Numbered from the stretch's first letter, positions 7,597-17,229 are shown. The stretch is DNA of 64,000 bases from JACMLD01 sp039916305 (GCA_039916305.1 JBDSLR010000018.1:1-64000), one strand, 5' to 3'. Made by a program: numbers and translations. The notes: a model not told the origin generated them from the sequence alone.

Positions 7597-10062
7597 ATGC
7601 GACATTTTTGTGTCAGATTCTGTGTCGTTCTATTGCTGACTAATGGAATCTGCCAGACTGTAAAAGGTCAGGCCGATAGTGCAATGATAAGTGGACTCAC
7701 AAATGGAATGAACAACAAACCCCTTATCGGCGCGACTGTTTTTTTGCTCAGGCAAAAGGATTCGGGGTTGGTTAAAACGGACGTTACTGATAATGAAGGA
7801 AAGTTTCAGTTTGAACATCTACGTATTGACAGTTATCTTGTTTCAGTAACTTATGTTGGGTATAAAAAATACTACAGCCAACCTTTAATTGTTAATGTAT
7901 CTCAGGCGGCATTTTCGTTACCTGATATTGTACTTATTCAAAATGGCGCGGGGACATTGGCAGAAGTATCTGTATCAGCAAAAAGACCATTTATTGAAAG
8001 AAAAATTGACAGGACTGTCCTGAACATAGACGGTGCAATTGCAAACGCTGGAAATAACGCAATGGAAATACTTGAAATTGCTCCGGGTATATCAATCAAC
8101 AGCGATGGGAGCCTGAATCTAAAAGGAAAGAAAGGAGTAAATATTTATGTGGACGATAAGCCAACAAATTTGTCTGGTGAAGATTTGTCAAATTATCTGC
8201 GTTCTCTCCCCTATGGGACCATCGATAAAATTGAGCTGATTACTAATCCTCCGGCGAAATATGATGCAGCAGGTAATGCCGGAATTATCAATATAAAAAC
8301 AAAAAAGATCAAAGCAGGGGGGTTTAATGGTTCGGTTACTGCCAGCTATGCGCAAGGCTTTTACGGAAGAACAAGTAATTCTCTTAATCTCAACTACAGA
8401 ATGAAGAAAGTTAACCTGTTTGCCAACATCGGTTATTCTGAAAGCACAAGGCGCCTGCTCCTCGAAATTGACAGGAAGTATAAAAATGCTGATGGCTCAG
8501 CGAAAATAGCCCTTGAGACTAACTCGATAAATAAAAGACAACAAAAAGGTACACTTGTCAAATTCGGATTCGACCATTATATTACAAAAAAGACGACGTG
8601 GGGTATTGTTTTTTCTGACTTTGTCACTCCCATTTCGCAAAGAATTAATACTAACAATCAATTGTTGAACTCCGGTAATTTAACTGATTCAATCGTAGTG
8701 GCAGATAGCTATATCATTGAGCACCGGAATAATAAAGCTGTCAACTTAAATTTGATTCACAGTTATGATAACAATGGCAAAGAGTTATCTGCAAACCTTG
8801 ATTATGTTAATTATTCGTGGCGGAATGCCCAATCCTTTAATAATTTTATTTATAATCCAGATAATACTTTAAAGAGTAATGATGAGGTGATAGGTAACTT
8901 ACCTACTAATATTGACATTTACTCTGCTAAGGCCGATTATATACATCCTTTATCTGAAGGGACAAGGATGGAAGCGGGCGTTAAATCTAGTTTTACAAAA
9001 ACGCGTAATTTGGCCGAATACTTTAACAGGGTCGGTAATTTGGTAACTCCCGATTATGATAAAACAAATAATCTCCGATACCAGGAAACAATCAATGCGG
9101 GATATGTGAATTTCAGCAGAGAGTATCGGAGGTTTGCCATACAGGCGGGTCTCCGGTTTGAGAACACGGTTGCAAGAGGGGGGCAACTGGGTAATGTCAT
9201 GAAGCCTGATTCAGTATTCAAACGAAACTACTCCAATTTGTTTCCGACCGGGTATCTTTCATACAAACTGGATACCAACGGGAATAGTGTATTGACAGCT
9301 ACATATGGGAAAAGAATTAGCAGACCATATTATCAGGATCTTAACCCATTTTTACTTTTCATTGATAAATTTACATACGATGCCGGTAATCCATTTTTGA
9401 AGCCAATGCTTTCTCACAATATAGAACTGGCGTATAGTTATAAAGAATTGATTAAAATTACATTGATGTATGGGCATACAAAGGACTATTTTATTGGTAC
9501 CACTGAACGTCAAAACGACATCCTGATTGAACGTCCTGGTAATGCTGGTAAATACATCAGCCGGGGGTTGAGTCTTGAACTTTCTAAGAATATTGTTAAA
9601 TGGTGGACCGTAAATTTCTATGGCGATGTGCTAAATGACCATTACCAGGGTCAGTTGTATGGCAGTAACCTTGATACGAGCGCTTTCTTGGCAAGTGCCT
9701 CCATAAATAATCAGTTCAAGTTGGGGAAAGGGTGGTCGGCTGAATTAAACGCTAATTACCAAAGCCAGAAACTGGAAGGACAGACGGTTACCAATGCAGT
9801 TGGTCAGGTAAGTGCCGGTGTAAGGAAGTCAATATTAAATAATAAAGCTGCAATCAGATTGAACGTAAGGGATATCTTTTATAGCATAAAGTATACTAAC
9901 CGTGTCACCAACATAAGGCTTGTCGAACAACTCACCAGAAATATCAATGATACGCGTTTTGTTAACCTGACTTTCAGTTACCAATTTGGTAAGAGAACAA
10001 AACAACGTGATCACGAAAGAACCAGTGCCGACAATGAAAAAGATAGGGTCAAAGAACAATAA
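7597..10062 (+). CDS. TonB-dependent outer membrane receptor-like protein (OMP_b-brl_3 type)
   Basis: An outer-membrane beta-barrel of about 821 residues. The ATG at 7597 is preferred over the GTG at 7561 because it gives a normal signal peptide (MRHFCVRFCVVLLL). The mature N-terminus carries a carboxypeptidase-regulatory-like beta-sandwich (GATVFLLRQKDSG...VSVTYVGYKKY). A TonB plug follows, with NAMEILEIAPGI and IDKIELITNPPAKYDAAGNAGIINI, then a long barrel with alternating aromatic strands. This OMP_b-brl_3 layout is common in Bacteroidota and often follows M56/BlaI or sigma/anti-sigma genes. The substrate is unknown. Its position inside the NRPS cluster allows a role in peptide export, immunity or uptake of a metal chelate, but nothing in the sequence selects one. 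Confidence 0.88.
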   Translation: MRHFCVRFCVVLLLTNGICQTVKGQADSAMISGLTNGMNNKPLIGATVFLLRQKDSGLVKTDVTDNEGKFQFEHLRIDSYLVSVTYVGYKKYYSQPLIVNVSQAAFSLPDIVLIQNGAGTLAEVSVSAKRPFIERKIDRTVLNIDGAIANAGNNAMEILEIAPGISINSDGSLNLKGKKGVNIYVDDKPTNLSGEDLSNYLRSLPYGTIDKIELITNPPAKYDAAGNAGIINIKTKKIKAGGFNGSVTASYAQGFYGRTSNSLNLNYRMKKVNLFANIGYSESTRRLLLEIDRKYKNADGSAKIALETNSINKRQQKGTLVKFGFDHYITKKTTWGIVFSDFVTPISQRINTNNQLLNSGNLTDSIVVADSYIIEHRNNKAVNLNLIHSYDNNGKELSANLDYVNYSWRNAQSFNNFIYNPDNTLKSNDEVIGNLPTNIDIYSAKADYIHPLSEGTRMEAGVKSSFTKTRNLAEYFNRVGNLVTPDYDKTNNLRYQETINAGYVNFSREYRRFAIQAGLRFENTVARGGQLGNVMKPDSVFKRNYSNLFPTGYLSYKLDTNGNSVLTATYGKRISRPYYQDLNPFLLFIDKFTYDAGNPFLKPMLSHNIELAYSYKELIKITLMYGHTKDYFIGTTERQNDILIERPGNAGKYISRGLSLELSKNIVKWWTVNFYGDVLNDHYQGQLYGSNLDTSAFLASASINNQFKLGKGWSAELNANYQSQKLEGQTVTNAVGQVSAGVRKSILNNKAAIRLNVRDIFYSIKYTNRVTNIRLVEQLTRNINDTRFVNLTFSYQFGKRTKQRDHERTSADNEKDRVKEQ

Positions 10063-10424
10063 GCAGTAGGTTTAAATTTGAAAGAATAGTCCGAAGGAAA
10101 TTGCCCAACCCTTATTTCGCTAAGCAGCTGATTTTTATGCGAATAATGCAGAAATAGATTTATCTAACAACTCCCCTAGTAGCCAACAATCTTCTGTCTG
10201 GCCCGGGAGCCATCAGCTTCTAAACTAGCTTACCAACACAGTAGTTCGCCGTGCTAACTGGATGGTCTCTGATAAATTATAGCGTTTATTTTTCAGGATT
10301 ACATTATTGATCTAACTGGGTAAGCGCCTTGTTCAGAGAAGAGCATAATTCATTGATGCCACAAGGCTGCACTATGAATCTATGTAATAGAACAAAATTA
10401 TCTTATACACTTTAATTGTTAATT
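10063..10424. other. Intergenic stretch with no gene
   Basis: These 362 bases between the TonB-dependent protein gene and the sbnA-like gene contain stops in all frames and no convincing coding signal, RNA gene or strong hairpin. A promoter for the sbnA-sbnB-acylase run is expected near the right end, but no clear consensus was found. Confidence 0.5.
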
Positions 10425-11405
10425 ATGTTAAAAGAAATTGAAACGCTTTCCGCTTTCATTGGAAACACGCCATTAAGGGGGCTTAAGAGCGATATTGTTG
10501 AGCTTTATGCTAAGTTGGAATACTACAATTTTTCTGGAAGTTCCAAAGACCGTCCAGCCTACAGCATGATCTACAACGGTATCAAAAAAGGTAAAATAAA
10601 CAAGGATACCGTCATCATTGCATCCAGCTCAGGTAATCTGGCGATTGCTGTAGCATCAATTTGCAAAAAATTGTGCCTGAAATTTATTCCTGTCATTGAT
10701 CCAAACATTAATCATGATTACGAAGCATTGCTTAACCTGATGTCATACAAAGTGGTAAAAGTCAGCGAACGCGATAAAACTGGTGGATATCTCTTAACCC
10801 GTATTAATACAGTTAGTGAGATGTGTATGAAAATTAAGAATTCGTTTTGCGCGGATCAGTATAATGATCCTAGTAACTACAGGGGCTATTATGGTCTGGG
10901 TAATGAGATTATGCAGTCCTTACCTGGACTAAATTATATTTTTATTGCTGTCAGTTCAAGTGGCGCAATTACGGGCGTTTCGAAAACCATAAAAAAACAG
11001 ATGCCGTGGATAAAGATCATTGGTGTAGACGTCGAAGGCTCAGTCATTTTTGGACAGCCTCCAAAAAAGCGCTTTATTTCTGGTATAGGGGCAAGTCAGG
11101 TACCATCGATTATGAAAAATGCCAGTATTGATGATGTGGTAATTGTCTCCCAAGAAGATATTATTAAAGGCTGTTTTGAGCTGCTGGATGAGCAGATTAT
11201 TTTTGCAGGGGCTTCTTCTGGCGCCGTATACAGCGCTTCGAAAACGTACTTTTCAAAACTTTCCCAGCATGAAAAGCCATCTGCACTCATAATATTACCC
11301 GATAAAGGCTATCCATATTTGGATACGATTTATAATAAAGAATGGTCTACAGGAATGTGTGCCAAACCCAATCTGCCAGTACTGGCTGAAGATATAATTC
11401 TTTAA
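10425..11405 (+). CDS. sbnA: SbnA-like N-(2-amino-2-carboxyethyl)-L-glutamate synthase
   Basis: PLP enzyme of the cysteine synthase fold. In the staphyloferrin B pathway SbnA joins O-phospho-L-serine and L-glutamate to give N-(1-amino-1-carboxyl-2-ethyl)-glutamate, the first step to L-2,3-diaminopropionate. Seen here: the substrate loop FIGNTPL, the PLP lysine K41 in GSSKDRPA, the cofactor/substrate loop SSSGN (67-71) and the phosphate-binding region near SSSGAITGV. ATG at 10425 is used; a TTG three codons earlier is unlikely. The SbnB-like partner starts 15 bases after the stop. The pair strongly implies that L-Dap is made for the peptide of this cluster, although the one A domain visible here looks Asp-specific, so the Dap module would lie to the left of the window. 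Confidence 0.85.
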   Translation: MLKEIETLSAFIGNTPLRGLKSDIVELYAKLEYYNFSGSSKDRPAYSMIYNGIKKGKINKDTVIIASSSGNLAIAVASICKKLCLKFIPVIDPNINHDYEALLNLMSYKVVKVSERDKTGGYLLTRINTVSEMCMKIKNSFCADQYNDPSNYRGYYGLGNEIMQSLPGLNYIFIAVSSSGAITGVSKTIKKQMPWIKIIGVDVEGSVIFGQPPKKRFISGIGASQVPSIMKNASIDDVVIVSQEDIIKGCFELLDEQIIFAGASSGAVYSASKTYFSKLSQHEKPSALIILPDKGYPYLDTIYNKEWSTGMCAKPNLPVLAEDIIL

Positions 11406-11420
11406 AATCAAAAAATAGCA

Positions 11421-12392
11421 ATGTTGTATTTAAACAAAGATCACCTGGACGCAATAGGTACCAACTGGCACGCTTTGATTGGGGTTATTCAGGACGCTAT
11501 ACTTAATATTCATCAGGGTGAATATTCACAGCCCGTTAAGCCCTATTTGCGTTATAAGAACAGTAAAAACCGCATCATTGCCATGCCTGCCTATATAGGA
11601 GGCAATACATCTATGGCAGGCATTAAATGGATAGCCAGTTTTCCTGACAATTTTCTCAAGAACCTCCCCAGGGCACATTCAGTTACTATACTGAACGAAG
11701 AAGATACAGGAAAGCCCCTCTGCACTGTAAACACTACTGCTATAAGCGCCATACGTACGGCAGCAGTGTCGGGGGTTATAATAGATGCATTTAAAAAAGC
11801 GAGACAGATTCCAGAGTTGTTTAATGTCAGTATTATAGGATTTGGCCCCATAGGCAGAATTCATTTGCAGATGGTTGAATCATTGATGGAAGGCCGTATG
11901 GGACGGATTTGTTTATATGATTTGAAAGGGATTGAGCGCGACAGTATTGATTCGGCGTTTGGAGACAAAATACAAATTTGTAATTCGTGGCAGGAATGTT
12001 ATACTGATGCTGATATTTTTATTACCTGTACAGTTTCGGACAATCCATATGTAGACCTTCCGCCTAAAAAGGGTTCATTGCATTTGAATGTATCACTGAG
12101 AGATTATACTGTAAGCATGCGAAAATATATGGATGTAATTATTGTTGATGACTGGGTGGAAGTCTGTAGACAAAATACGGATATTGAAAACATGCATAAA
12201 TTGGCTGGCCTGCAGTTGGAAGATACAATTTCGATGATCGATTTGATTTGTAATTGTAAGATAAATTTAAACAATTGCCGGGAGGTTGTCATGTTTAACC
12301 CAATGGGTATGGCAGTTTTTGACATCGCTATTGGTGGCTACTATTATAAGGAAGCTGTACAAAAAGCAATCGGCATGCTTATGCCGGATTAG
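11421..12392 (+). CDS. sbnB: SbnB-like N-[(2S)-2-amino-2-carboxyethyl]-L-glutamate dehydrogenase
   Basis: Ornithine cyclodeaminase / mu-crystallin family oxidoreductase, 323 residues. Family signatures are AGIKWIASFPDN with the substrate lysine, the STAISAIRT-like stretch (here TTAISAIRTAAVSG), and a Rossmann nucleotide-binding motif IIGFGPIGRIH near residue 138. In the Sbn pathway the enzyme oxidatively splits the SbnA product to L-2,3-diaminopropionate and 2-oxoglutarate using NAD. The tight coupling to the sbnA-like gene separates it from true ornithine cyclodeaminases. Downstream, an acylase gene starts 50 bases later, so the three are probably one transcript. Confidence 0.85.
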   Translation: MLYLNKDHLDAIGTNWHALIGVIQDAILNIHQGEYSQPVKPYLRYKNSKNRIIAMPAYIGGNTSMAGIKWIASFPDNFLKNLPRAHSVTILNEEDTGKPLCTVNTTAISAIRTAAVSGVIIDAFKKARQIPELFNVSIIGFGPIGRIHLQMVESLMEGRMGRICLYDLKGIERDSIDSAFGDKIQICNSWQECYTDADIFITCTVSDNPYVDLPPKKGSLHLNVSLRDYTVSMRKYMDVIIVDDWVEVCRQNTDIENMHKLAGLQLEDTISMIDLICNCKINLNNCREVVMFNPMGMAVFDIAIGGYYYKEAVQKAIGMLMPD

Positions 12393-12442
12393 AACTGCTG
12401 TCTATGATTACAGGGTCGTCAACAAACTAATTATTTTGTATT

Positions 12443-14872
12443 ATGAAACTTTTAAAGGCAGTATTGGCTATTGAGCTTATCATGGGATTAATTTTCTTAT
12501 TAACCACCAGATTTGGAAATATTCCACCGTTGGGCGATGTGTTGAATCCTGCTACTGGATTCTGGAACAATGCAGAGTTAGAATCACAAAGTAAAAAGAT
12601 CGTGGTGCAGGTGCATAAAACCAATAAACCCGTTACTGTTCAGTATGATCTATCTGCAATACCGCATATTTTTGGCTCAAATGATTACGACATTTATTTT
12701 GGCCAGGGCTATGTAACTGCCAGGGACAGGTTATGGCAGATGGATATGCAAAGCAGAACCGCAGCAGGCAGAATGTCAGAAGTGCAGGGTGAACAGGGAT
12801 TGGATAGAGATGAATACTATGCACGTATTGGCTTGTTGTATGCGGCAGAAAAATCGCTGGCCTTAATGCAGAAGGACAGTACGATGAAAATAGTGCTGGA
12901 TGCTTATTCTGATGGTGTTAATGCATATATTGAAGAACTGACTCCTTCCCGATATCCAGTAGAATATAAACTGATGAAATTTGCTCCTGAGAAATGGACT
13001 CCACTAAAATCAGTACTGATTTTTAAATTGATGGCAGAGACATTAAGTTCTGGCGCCAATGATTTTCAAATGAGCAGTGCACTTAAGAAATTTGGGCCGG
13101 AAATGACAGCAGATCTCTACCCAGATCTGCCGTTTTCTTCGGAGCCTATAATGCCGGCACACACCAACTGGCTCTTTAGTCCAGTGTCTTTACCGGAAAT
13201 ACCAGTTAATAAACTTTCTGTGGCGGCAGCTGATCTGGATATAAAAAGAAAGCCCGAAGGAATTGGTAGTAATAATTGGGTAGTAAATGGGAAGAAGACA
13301 AAAAATGGATTTCCATTGCTTGCCAACGATCCGCATTTGGGCCTGACATTGCCGTCAGTCTGGTATCAACTTCAGATGGCGTCACCTTCAGTAAATGTGT
13401 ATGGGGTGTCCATACCTGGTATTCCATGCGTTTTTGTTGGATTTAATAATCATATTGCATGGGGGCTTACCAATAGCGGAGCAGATGTTCGGGATTGGTA
13501 TAGAATAAGATTTCGCGACCCATCTAAAAATGAGTACTGGTACAATGACAAATGGAACTTTGTGAGTAAGCGTGTACAAAAGATAGTTATCAGAGGGCAA
13601 AAACCATTTTATGATACTATTTCATATACTCTTCACGGGCCTATTGCTAGGAAATCCGGCCCTTGGGAAAAGCTTGACGACGAAGACAATGCCGTTATAG
13701 CATATGCGTTGCGTTGGACTACACTGGAAGCATCTGAAGACATAACAACATTTTATCTTTTAAACAGGGCTTTAAGTTTTGGCGATTTTCAGCAAGCATT
13801 GGGGTTCTTCTGTTCCCCCGCTCAAAATTTTATTTTTGCTGATATAAAGAACAATATTGCAATAGCCACAGGCGGAAAGTTCCCCCTACGATATAAAGAC
13901 CAGGGTAAATTCCTATTAGATGGAGGGGCGCCCGTTGAAGACTGGAATGGATGGATCCCTTCTTTGCACAACCCTTCGAGTAAAAACCCTGAGCAAGGCT
14001 ATTTGAGCTCTGCTAACCAAATCCCGGTAGATTCTTGCTATCCATATTATTTAGGTTGGGAATTCGGGTCATCAGAGCGTGCACTAAGGATTAATAGTTG
14101 GCTTTCTCACACAAATAAAGCAACGGTGGATTCGATGCAGGCTCTCCAAAATGATACATACAGCACCTTGTCGGCAAGTATGCTGCCTGTGCTATTGGCA
14201 ACGCTGGATACAACATTCGGCAAACCCTATAAATATGCTTTAAATGAGCTCAATAACTGGGACTATCACTATGATCAAGGTTCAATAGGAGCTACTATTT
14301 TTAATCTTTGGTGGGATATACTCTACAAAGCCATCTGGAGCGACAAAGTGAATAAAAGAAATCAATCTTTAAAATGGCCTTCGAGAGATCGAACTCAAAG
14401 ATTGTTGTTAATGGAAGGAAATTCTCTTTGGTTTGACAATAGTCAAACGCCGCAAAAGGAAACCCGACGGTTATTGATTAATGAAAGTTTTGTAAAGGCT
14501 GTAGATAGTCTGACCGCCAGATTTGGTGTGGATCTGGTAAAATGGAACTGGGGTAATTCAAGGCAATGCCGAATACCCCACATCGGAGGTATTGATGCGT
14601 TTGGATCAGGGCCGTTTAGCGCAGGCGGTGCTGCTAATACCGTAAATGCTCTAACTGAAGATTTCGGCCCCTCATGGCGTATGGTAGTTGAACTTGGAAC
14701 TCCGGTAAAAGCTTATGGCATCTTTCCAGGGGGAGAATCCGGAAATCCGGGAAGTCAATTTTATGATAATTTTATCCGGGATTGGAAGGGCGGCAGACTT
14801 CAACCCCTGCTATTCCTGCAGTCGGAACATGATTTTGCTGACTCTGCCAGATTTACTTTAACTATTAAATGA
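12443..14872 (+). CDS. Penicillin acylase family (peptidase S45) N-terminal nucleophile hydrolase
   Basis: An 809-residue precursor of the penicillin acylase / PvdQ superfamily. An N-terminal hydrophobic segment (about 4-22) directs export or membrane anchoring. The autocatalytic cleavage site is GSNNW at 275-279, with Ser276 the expected N-terminal nucleophile after removal of the spacer; residues about 70-250 form the alpha chain. Conserved beta-chain blocks include LLANDPHLGL and IPGIPCVFVGFNNHIAWGLTN. Family members hydrolyse amides of acyl groups; in pyoverdine biosynthesis PvdQ removes the fatty acid of the precursor in the periplasm. Location between the Dap genes and the PPTase suggests a similar maturation or prodrug-cleaving role (inference). 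The stop overlaps the next start (ATGA). Confidence 0.88.
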   Translation: MKLLKAVLAIELIMGLIFLLTTRFGNIPPLGDVLNPATGFWNNAELESQSKKIVVQVHKTNKPVTVQYDLSAIPHIFGSNDYDIYFGQGYVTARDRLWQMDMQSRTAAGRMSEVQGEQGLDRDEYYARIGLLYAAEKSLALMQKDSTMKIVLDAYSDGVNAYIEELTPSRYPVEYKLMKFAPEKWTPLKSVLIFKLMAETLSSGANDFQMSSALKKFGPEMTADLYPDLPFSSEPIMPAHTNWLFSPVSLPEIPVNKLSVAAADLDIKRKPEGIGSNNWVVNGKKTKNGFPLLANDPHLGLTLPSVWYQLQMASPSVNVYGVSIPGIPCVFVGFNNHIAWGLTNSGADVRDWYRIRFRDPSKNEYWYNDKWNFVSKRVQKIVIRGQKPFYDTISYTLHGPIARKSGPWEKLDDEDNAVIAYALRWTTLEASEDITTFYLLNRALSFGDFQQALGFFCSPAQNFIFADIKNNIAIATGGKFPLRYKDQGKFLLDGGAPVEDWNGWIPSLHNPSSKNPEQGYLSSANQIPVDSCYPYYLGWEFGSSERALRINSWLSHTNKATVDSMQALQNDTYSTLSASMLPVLLATLDTTFGKPYKYALNELNNWDYHYDQGSIGATIFNLWWDILYKAIWSDKVNKRNQSLKWPSRDRTQRLLLMEGNSLWFDNSQTPQKETRRLLINESFVKAVDSLTARFGVDLVKWNWGNSRQCRIPHIGGIDAFGSGPFSAGGAANTVNALTEDFGPSWRMVVELGTPVKAYGIFPGGESGNPGSQFYDNFIRDWKGGRLQPLLFLQSEHDFADSARFTLTIK

Positions 14873-15225
14873 ATAATATGCTATTCTTTGCACTTTTTCT
14901 TTTAGCTATCCTGGTTCAATTCCTTAATTACTGGTGGATAATAGGTCCTCTCTCGTTTCTTACGGCTTTTATCCTGGGAAAACACGCAAAAAAAGCTTTT
15001 TGGTATGGCTTTATCGCTAATGGCTTAGTATGGCTGGCCGCGATATTAATTAAAATCCACGATTCAAATACTACCTTGATGAGTCGTGTAAGTCAAATGT
15101 TTTTCCTGCCTCACTGGAGCTCGCTAATAGTAATAGCAGTTCTAATTGGAGGTTTAGTTTGCGGCGCAGGCGCTTTTGCCGGGTATCTTACTTATCAGCT
15201 GATGCAAAAGAAGGCGAAGCTTTAA
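14869..15225 (+). CDS. Small integral membrane protein, unknown function
   Basis: A 118-residue protein with three or four hydrophobic helices (about 4-35, 43-62 and 82-112) and short loops. Its ATG overlaps the stop of the acylase gene by four bases, a strong sign of translational coupling, and the PPTase gene starts 10 bases after its stop. No family was recognised. The coupling suggests it acts with the acylase or on the cluster product at the inner membrane, for instance in anchoring or immunity, but there is no direct evidence. Confidence 0.7.
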   Translation: MNNMLFFALFLLAILVQFLNYWWIIGPLSFLTAFILGKHAKKAFWYGFIANGLVWLAAILIKIHDSNTTLMSRVSQMFFLPHWSSLIVIAVLIGGLVCGAGAFAGYLTYQLMQKKAKL

Positions 15226-15235
15226 TATTGCCAAG

Positions 15236-15910
15236 ATGAATCAATTTTTTACAGGTATGGTGAAGGCCAGCCAAATGGTTTATGTTCTTTATACCAGGCT
15301 ATCCAGTGGTCTAACCTTTGAATCATACCTTTCTTATTTCTCGATGCTTCCATCGTCCCTTCGTCAGGAAAATTTAAGATACCTTCAATGGGATGATAAA
15401 TTCAGAAATGTTGCAGGTAAAATATTGCTAATGAAAGGTATTTGTGAGCTAGGATTAGAGGCAAGCGAGCTCGAAAATATTCGTTATGATGAATATAAAC
15501 GCCCCTTTTTATCTTCTGGGATTGATTTTAATATTGCTCATTCCGGTTCCTATGTACTATGCGCGATCAGCAAGGAAATTAGGGTTGGGATAGATATTGA
15601 GGAAATCCGGCCTGTAAATTTCGAAGATTTTGTTGGAGTAATGACTGAGGCGCAATGGGATCGAATCAAACGACACCGTCGCCCTTTAAAAGCATTTTAT
15701 TCCTATTGGTCAATGAAAGAAAGTGTTATGAAAGCTGATGGCCGTGGAATGGAGATTCCCCTGGACACAATTAGCATTACTGGTAATTCTGTGACCTGTG
15801 GTCAACATGAGTGGTTTCTGAAAAAACTAGACATAAATGACGGCTATGCCGCTTGGTTGGCTACCAATTGCAATAAAACCACTATTGCGCTGAAATACAT
15901 TCATTTCTAA
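15236..15910 (+). CDS. Sfp-type 4'-phosphopantetheinyl transferase
   Basis: A 224-residue enzyme that transfers phosphopantetheine from CoA to carrier-protein serines, activating the PCP domains of the NRPS. The fold signatures are visible: NIAHSGSYVLCA (CoA-binding strand), VGIDIEEI with metal ligands D120 and E122, and FYSYWSMKESVMKADGRG with W158, K161, E162 and K165. The length is that of Sfp-like enzymes rather than AcpS. Its place in the run after the acylase and small membrane protein supports a dedicated role in this cluster. An alternative in-frame start at residue 8 or 14 is possible. Confidence 0.93.
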   Translation: MNQFFTGMVKASQMVYVLYTRLSSGLTFESYLSYFSMLPSSLRQENLRYLQWDDKFRNVAGKILLMKGICELGLEASELENIRYDEYKRPFLSSGIDFNIAHSGSYVLCAISKEIRVGIDIEEIRPVNFEDFVGVMTEAQWDRIKRHRRPLKAFYSYWSMKESVMKADGRGMEIPLDTISITGNSVTCGQHEWFLKKLDINDGYAAWLATNCNKTTIALKYIHF

Positions 15911-15987
15911 AGCCACAATTTTCCATTTTCATACCCCAGCCATCGTCAGTAAAAACAGGCGATTCATTTTGTTTATAAAAATCAGCT

Positions 15988-17229
15988 ATGGCAACAATTG
16001 CATTTATGATGGATATCCAGGAAGGTCACATCCTGCCTAGTTTAGGCCTCGCTGTTTCGCTGAAAAGAAGAGGGTATAAAGTAGTTTATATAAGTGTGCC
16101 CGATAATGAACAGATAGTAATTCAGAATGGGTTTGAATTTTATCGGCTATTTGAAGACCTGTATCCTTTCGGATTCAATGACGTGGTAAAAAATATGGAT
16201 CAGGTGGTTGAACTCAATGCAGATAAACAACATTTGTCCCATATTAGTAAGATTATTGAAGGGGCACTTGATCCATTTTTTGCCCATTATAAGCCGGACT
16301 TGTTTATTATCAGTGCAGTTTTAAAACTTGAGATTTTGCTTATCCATTACAAATATAAAATAGACCCTGTAATATTCACGCCATGTCTTCCTGAAGAGGG
16401 AGTAACTCTGGCACAACGGTGTGTTTCTGAGATTATGAAATTTCCCGGCAAAAACATTGCTGAATTAGTTGATTTTTTTTCAAATTGCGGAGTAGCCCTT
16501 ACTTCTATGGAAAAATTGGTTGAGCCGTTATTGACACTGAGTGAACTAATTGCCTGTCCGCAAGATTTAGAAATCGTTAAGTCTAAAAATAAAGCCAATG
16601 TGTGTTATTTGGCCCCATTTGTACGTTTCCAAAATAGTGAAAGGCAGCGTGAGGTATGGCAGAAAACTGCATCTGGGAAGAAAATTATATATGCTTCATT
16701 TGGCACGCAGCTTCCAGCATACGGATTAATTGTTGTGACATTTTTTTCGAAACTTATTAACGTCATGAAGTCTTCAGAGTTACAGGAATTTCATTTGTTT
16801 TTGGCTTTGGGCGGAGCAATGGATAGGAAAAATCTACCAGAAAATCCTTCCAATGTTACGGTTTTAGATTGGGCACCTCAAGCAGACATACTTCAAAACG
16901 CGTCCCTAGCCATTATCCATGGAGGGTTAAGTACAATCAAAGAGTGTATTTATTGTGCAGTGCCGATGTTGGTAATTCCTCTTGCCAGGGATCAGCCGTC
17001 TAATGCTGGGAGGATTGTTCATAGTAATCTGGGTCTATCTGACAAAGTCGATAGAATTTCCGAATGTCAGCTCAAAAATCATATTGTCAGTCTTACTCAT
17101 GATGAGACGATAAAAAAGAAGATCACTGAGATGAGCAAAATATTTCAAAAAAAGCAGAGGGAGGAGGCAGGTGTCGAGTTTGTGGAAAAATTGGTCAATA
17201 AAAATAACTTCAATACTATTCTTAATTAA
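15988..17229 (+). CDS. UGT/MGT-like glycosyltransferase family 1
   Basis: A 413-residue GT-B glycosyltransferase. The N-terminal half opens with a Rossmann-like strand and loop (IQEGHILPSLGLAVSLKRRGY). The C-terminal half holds the sugar-nucleotide site: YASFGTQ, VLDWAPQADIL, then IIHGGLSTIKECIYCAVPMLVIPLARDQPSNA. This is the signature of antibiotic, macrolide and zeaxanthin glycosyltransferases, which use NDP-sugars on small-molecule acceptors. Lying between the PPTase and a GT2 gene, it is a good candidate for a tailoring enzyme that glycosylates the nonribosomal peptide. Donor and acceptor cannot be read from the sequence. Confidence 0.85.
   Translation: MATIAFMMDIQEGHILPSLGLAVSLKRRGYKVVYISVPDNEQIVIQNGFEFYRLFEDLYPFGFNDVVKNMDQVVELNADKQHLSHISKIIEGALDPFFAHYKPDLFIISAVLKLEILLIHYKYKIDPVIFTPCLPEEGVTLAQRCVSEIMKFPGKNIAELVDFFSNCGVALTSMEKLVEPLLTLSELIACPQDLEIVKSKNKANVCYLAPFVRFQNSERQREVWQKTASGKKIIYASFGTQLPAYGLIVVTFFSKLINVMKSSELQEFHLFLALGGAMDRKNLPENPSNVTVLDWAPQADILQNASLAIIHGGLSTIKECIYCAVPMLVIPLARDQPSNAGRIVHSNLGLSDKVDRISECQLKNHIVSLTHDETIKKKITEMSKIFQKKQREEAGVEFVEKLVNKNNFNTILN

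Noticed and set aside
7597..10062. Siderophore receptor for the cluster product
   Set aside because: The OMP_b-brl_3 layout is common and not specific for siderophores, so neighbourhood alone is not enough to assign the substrate.
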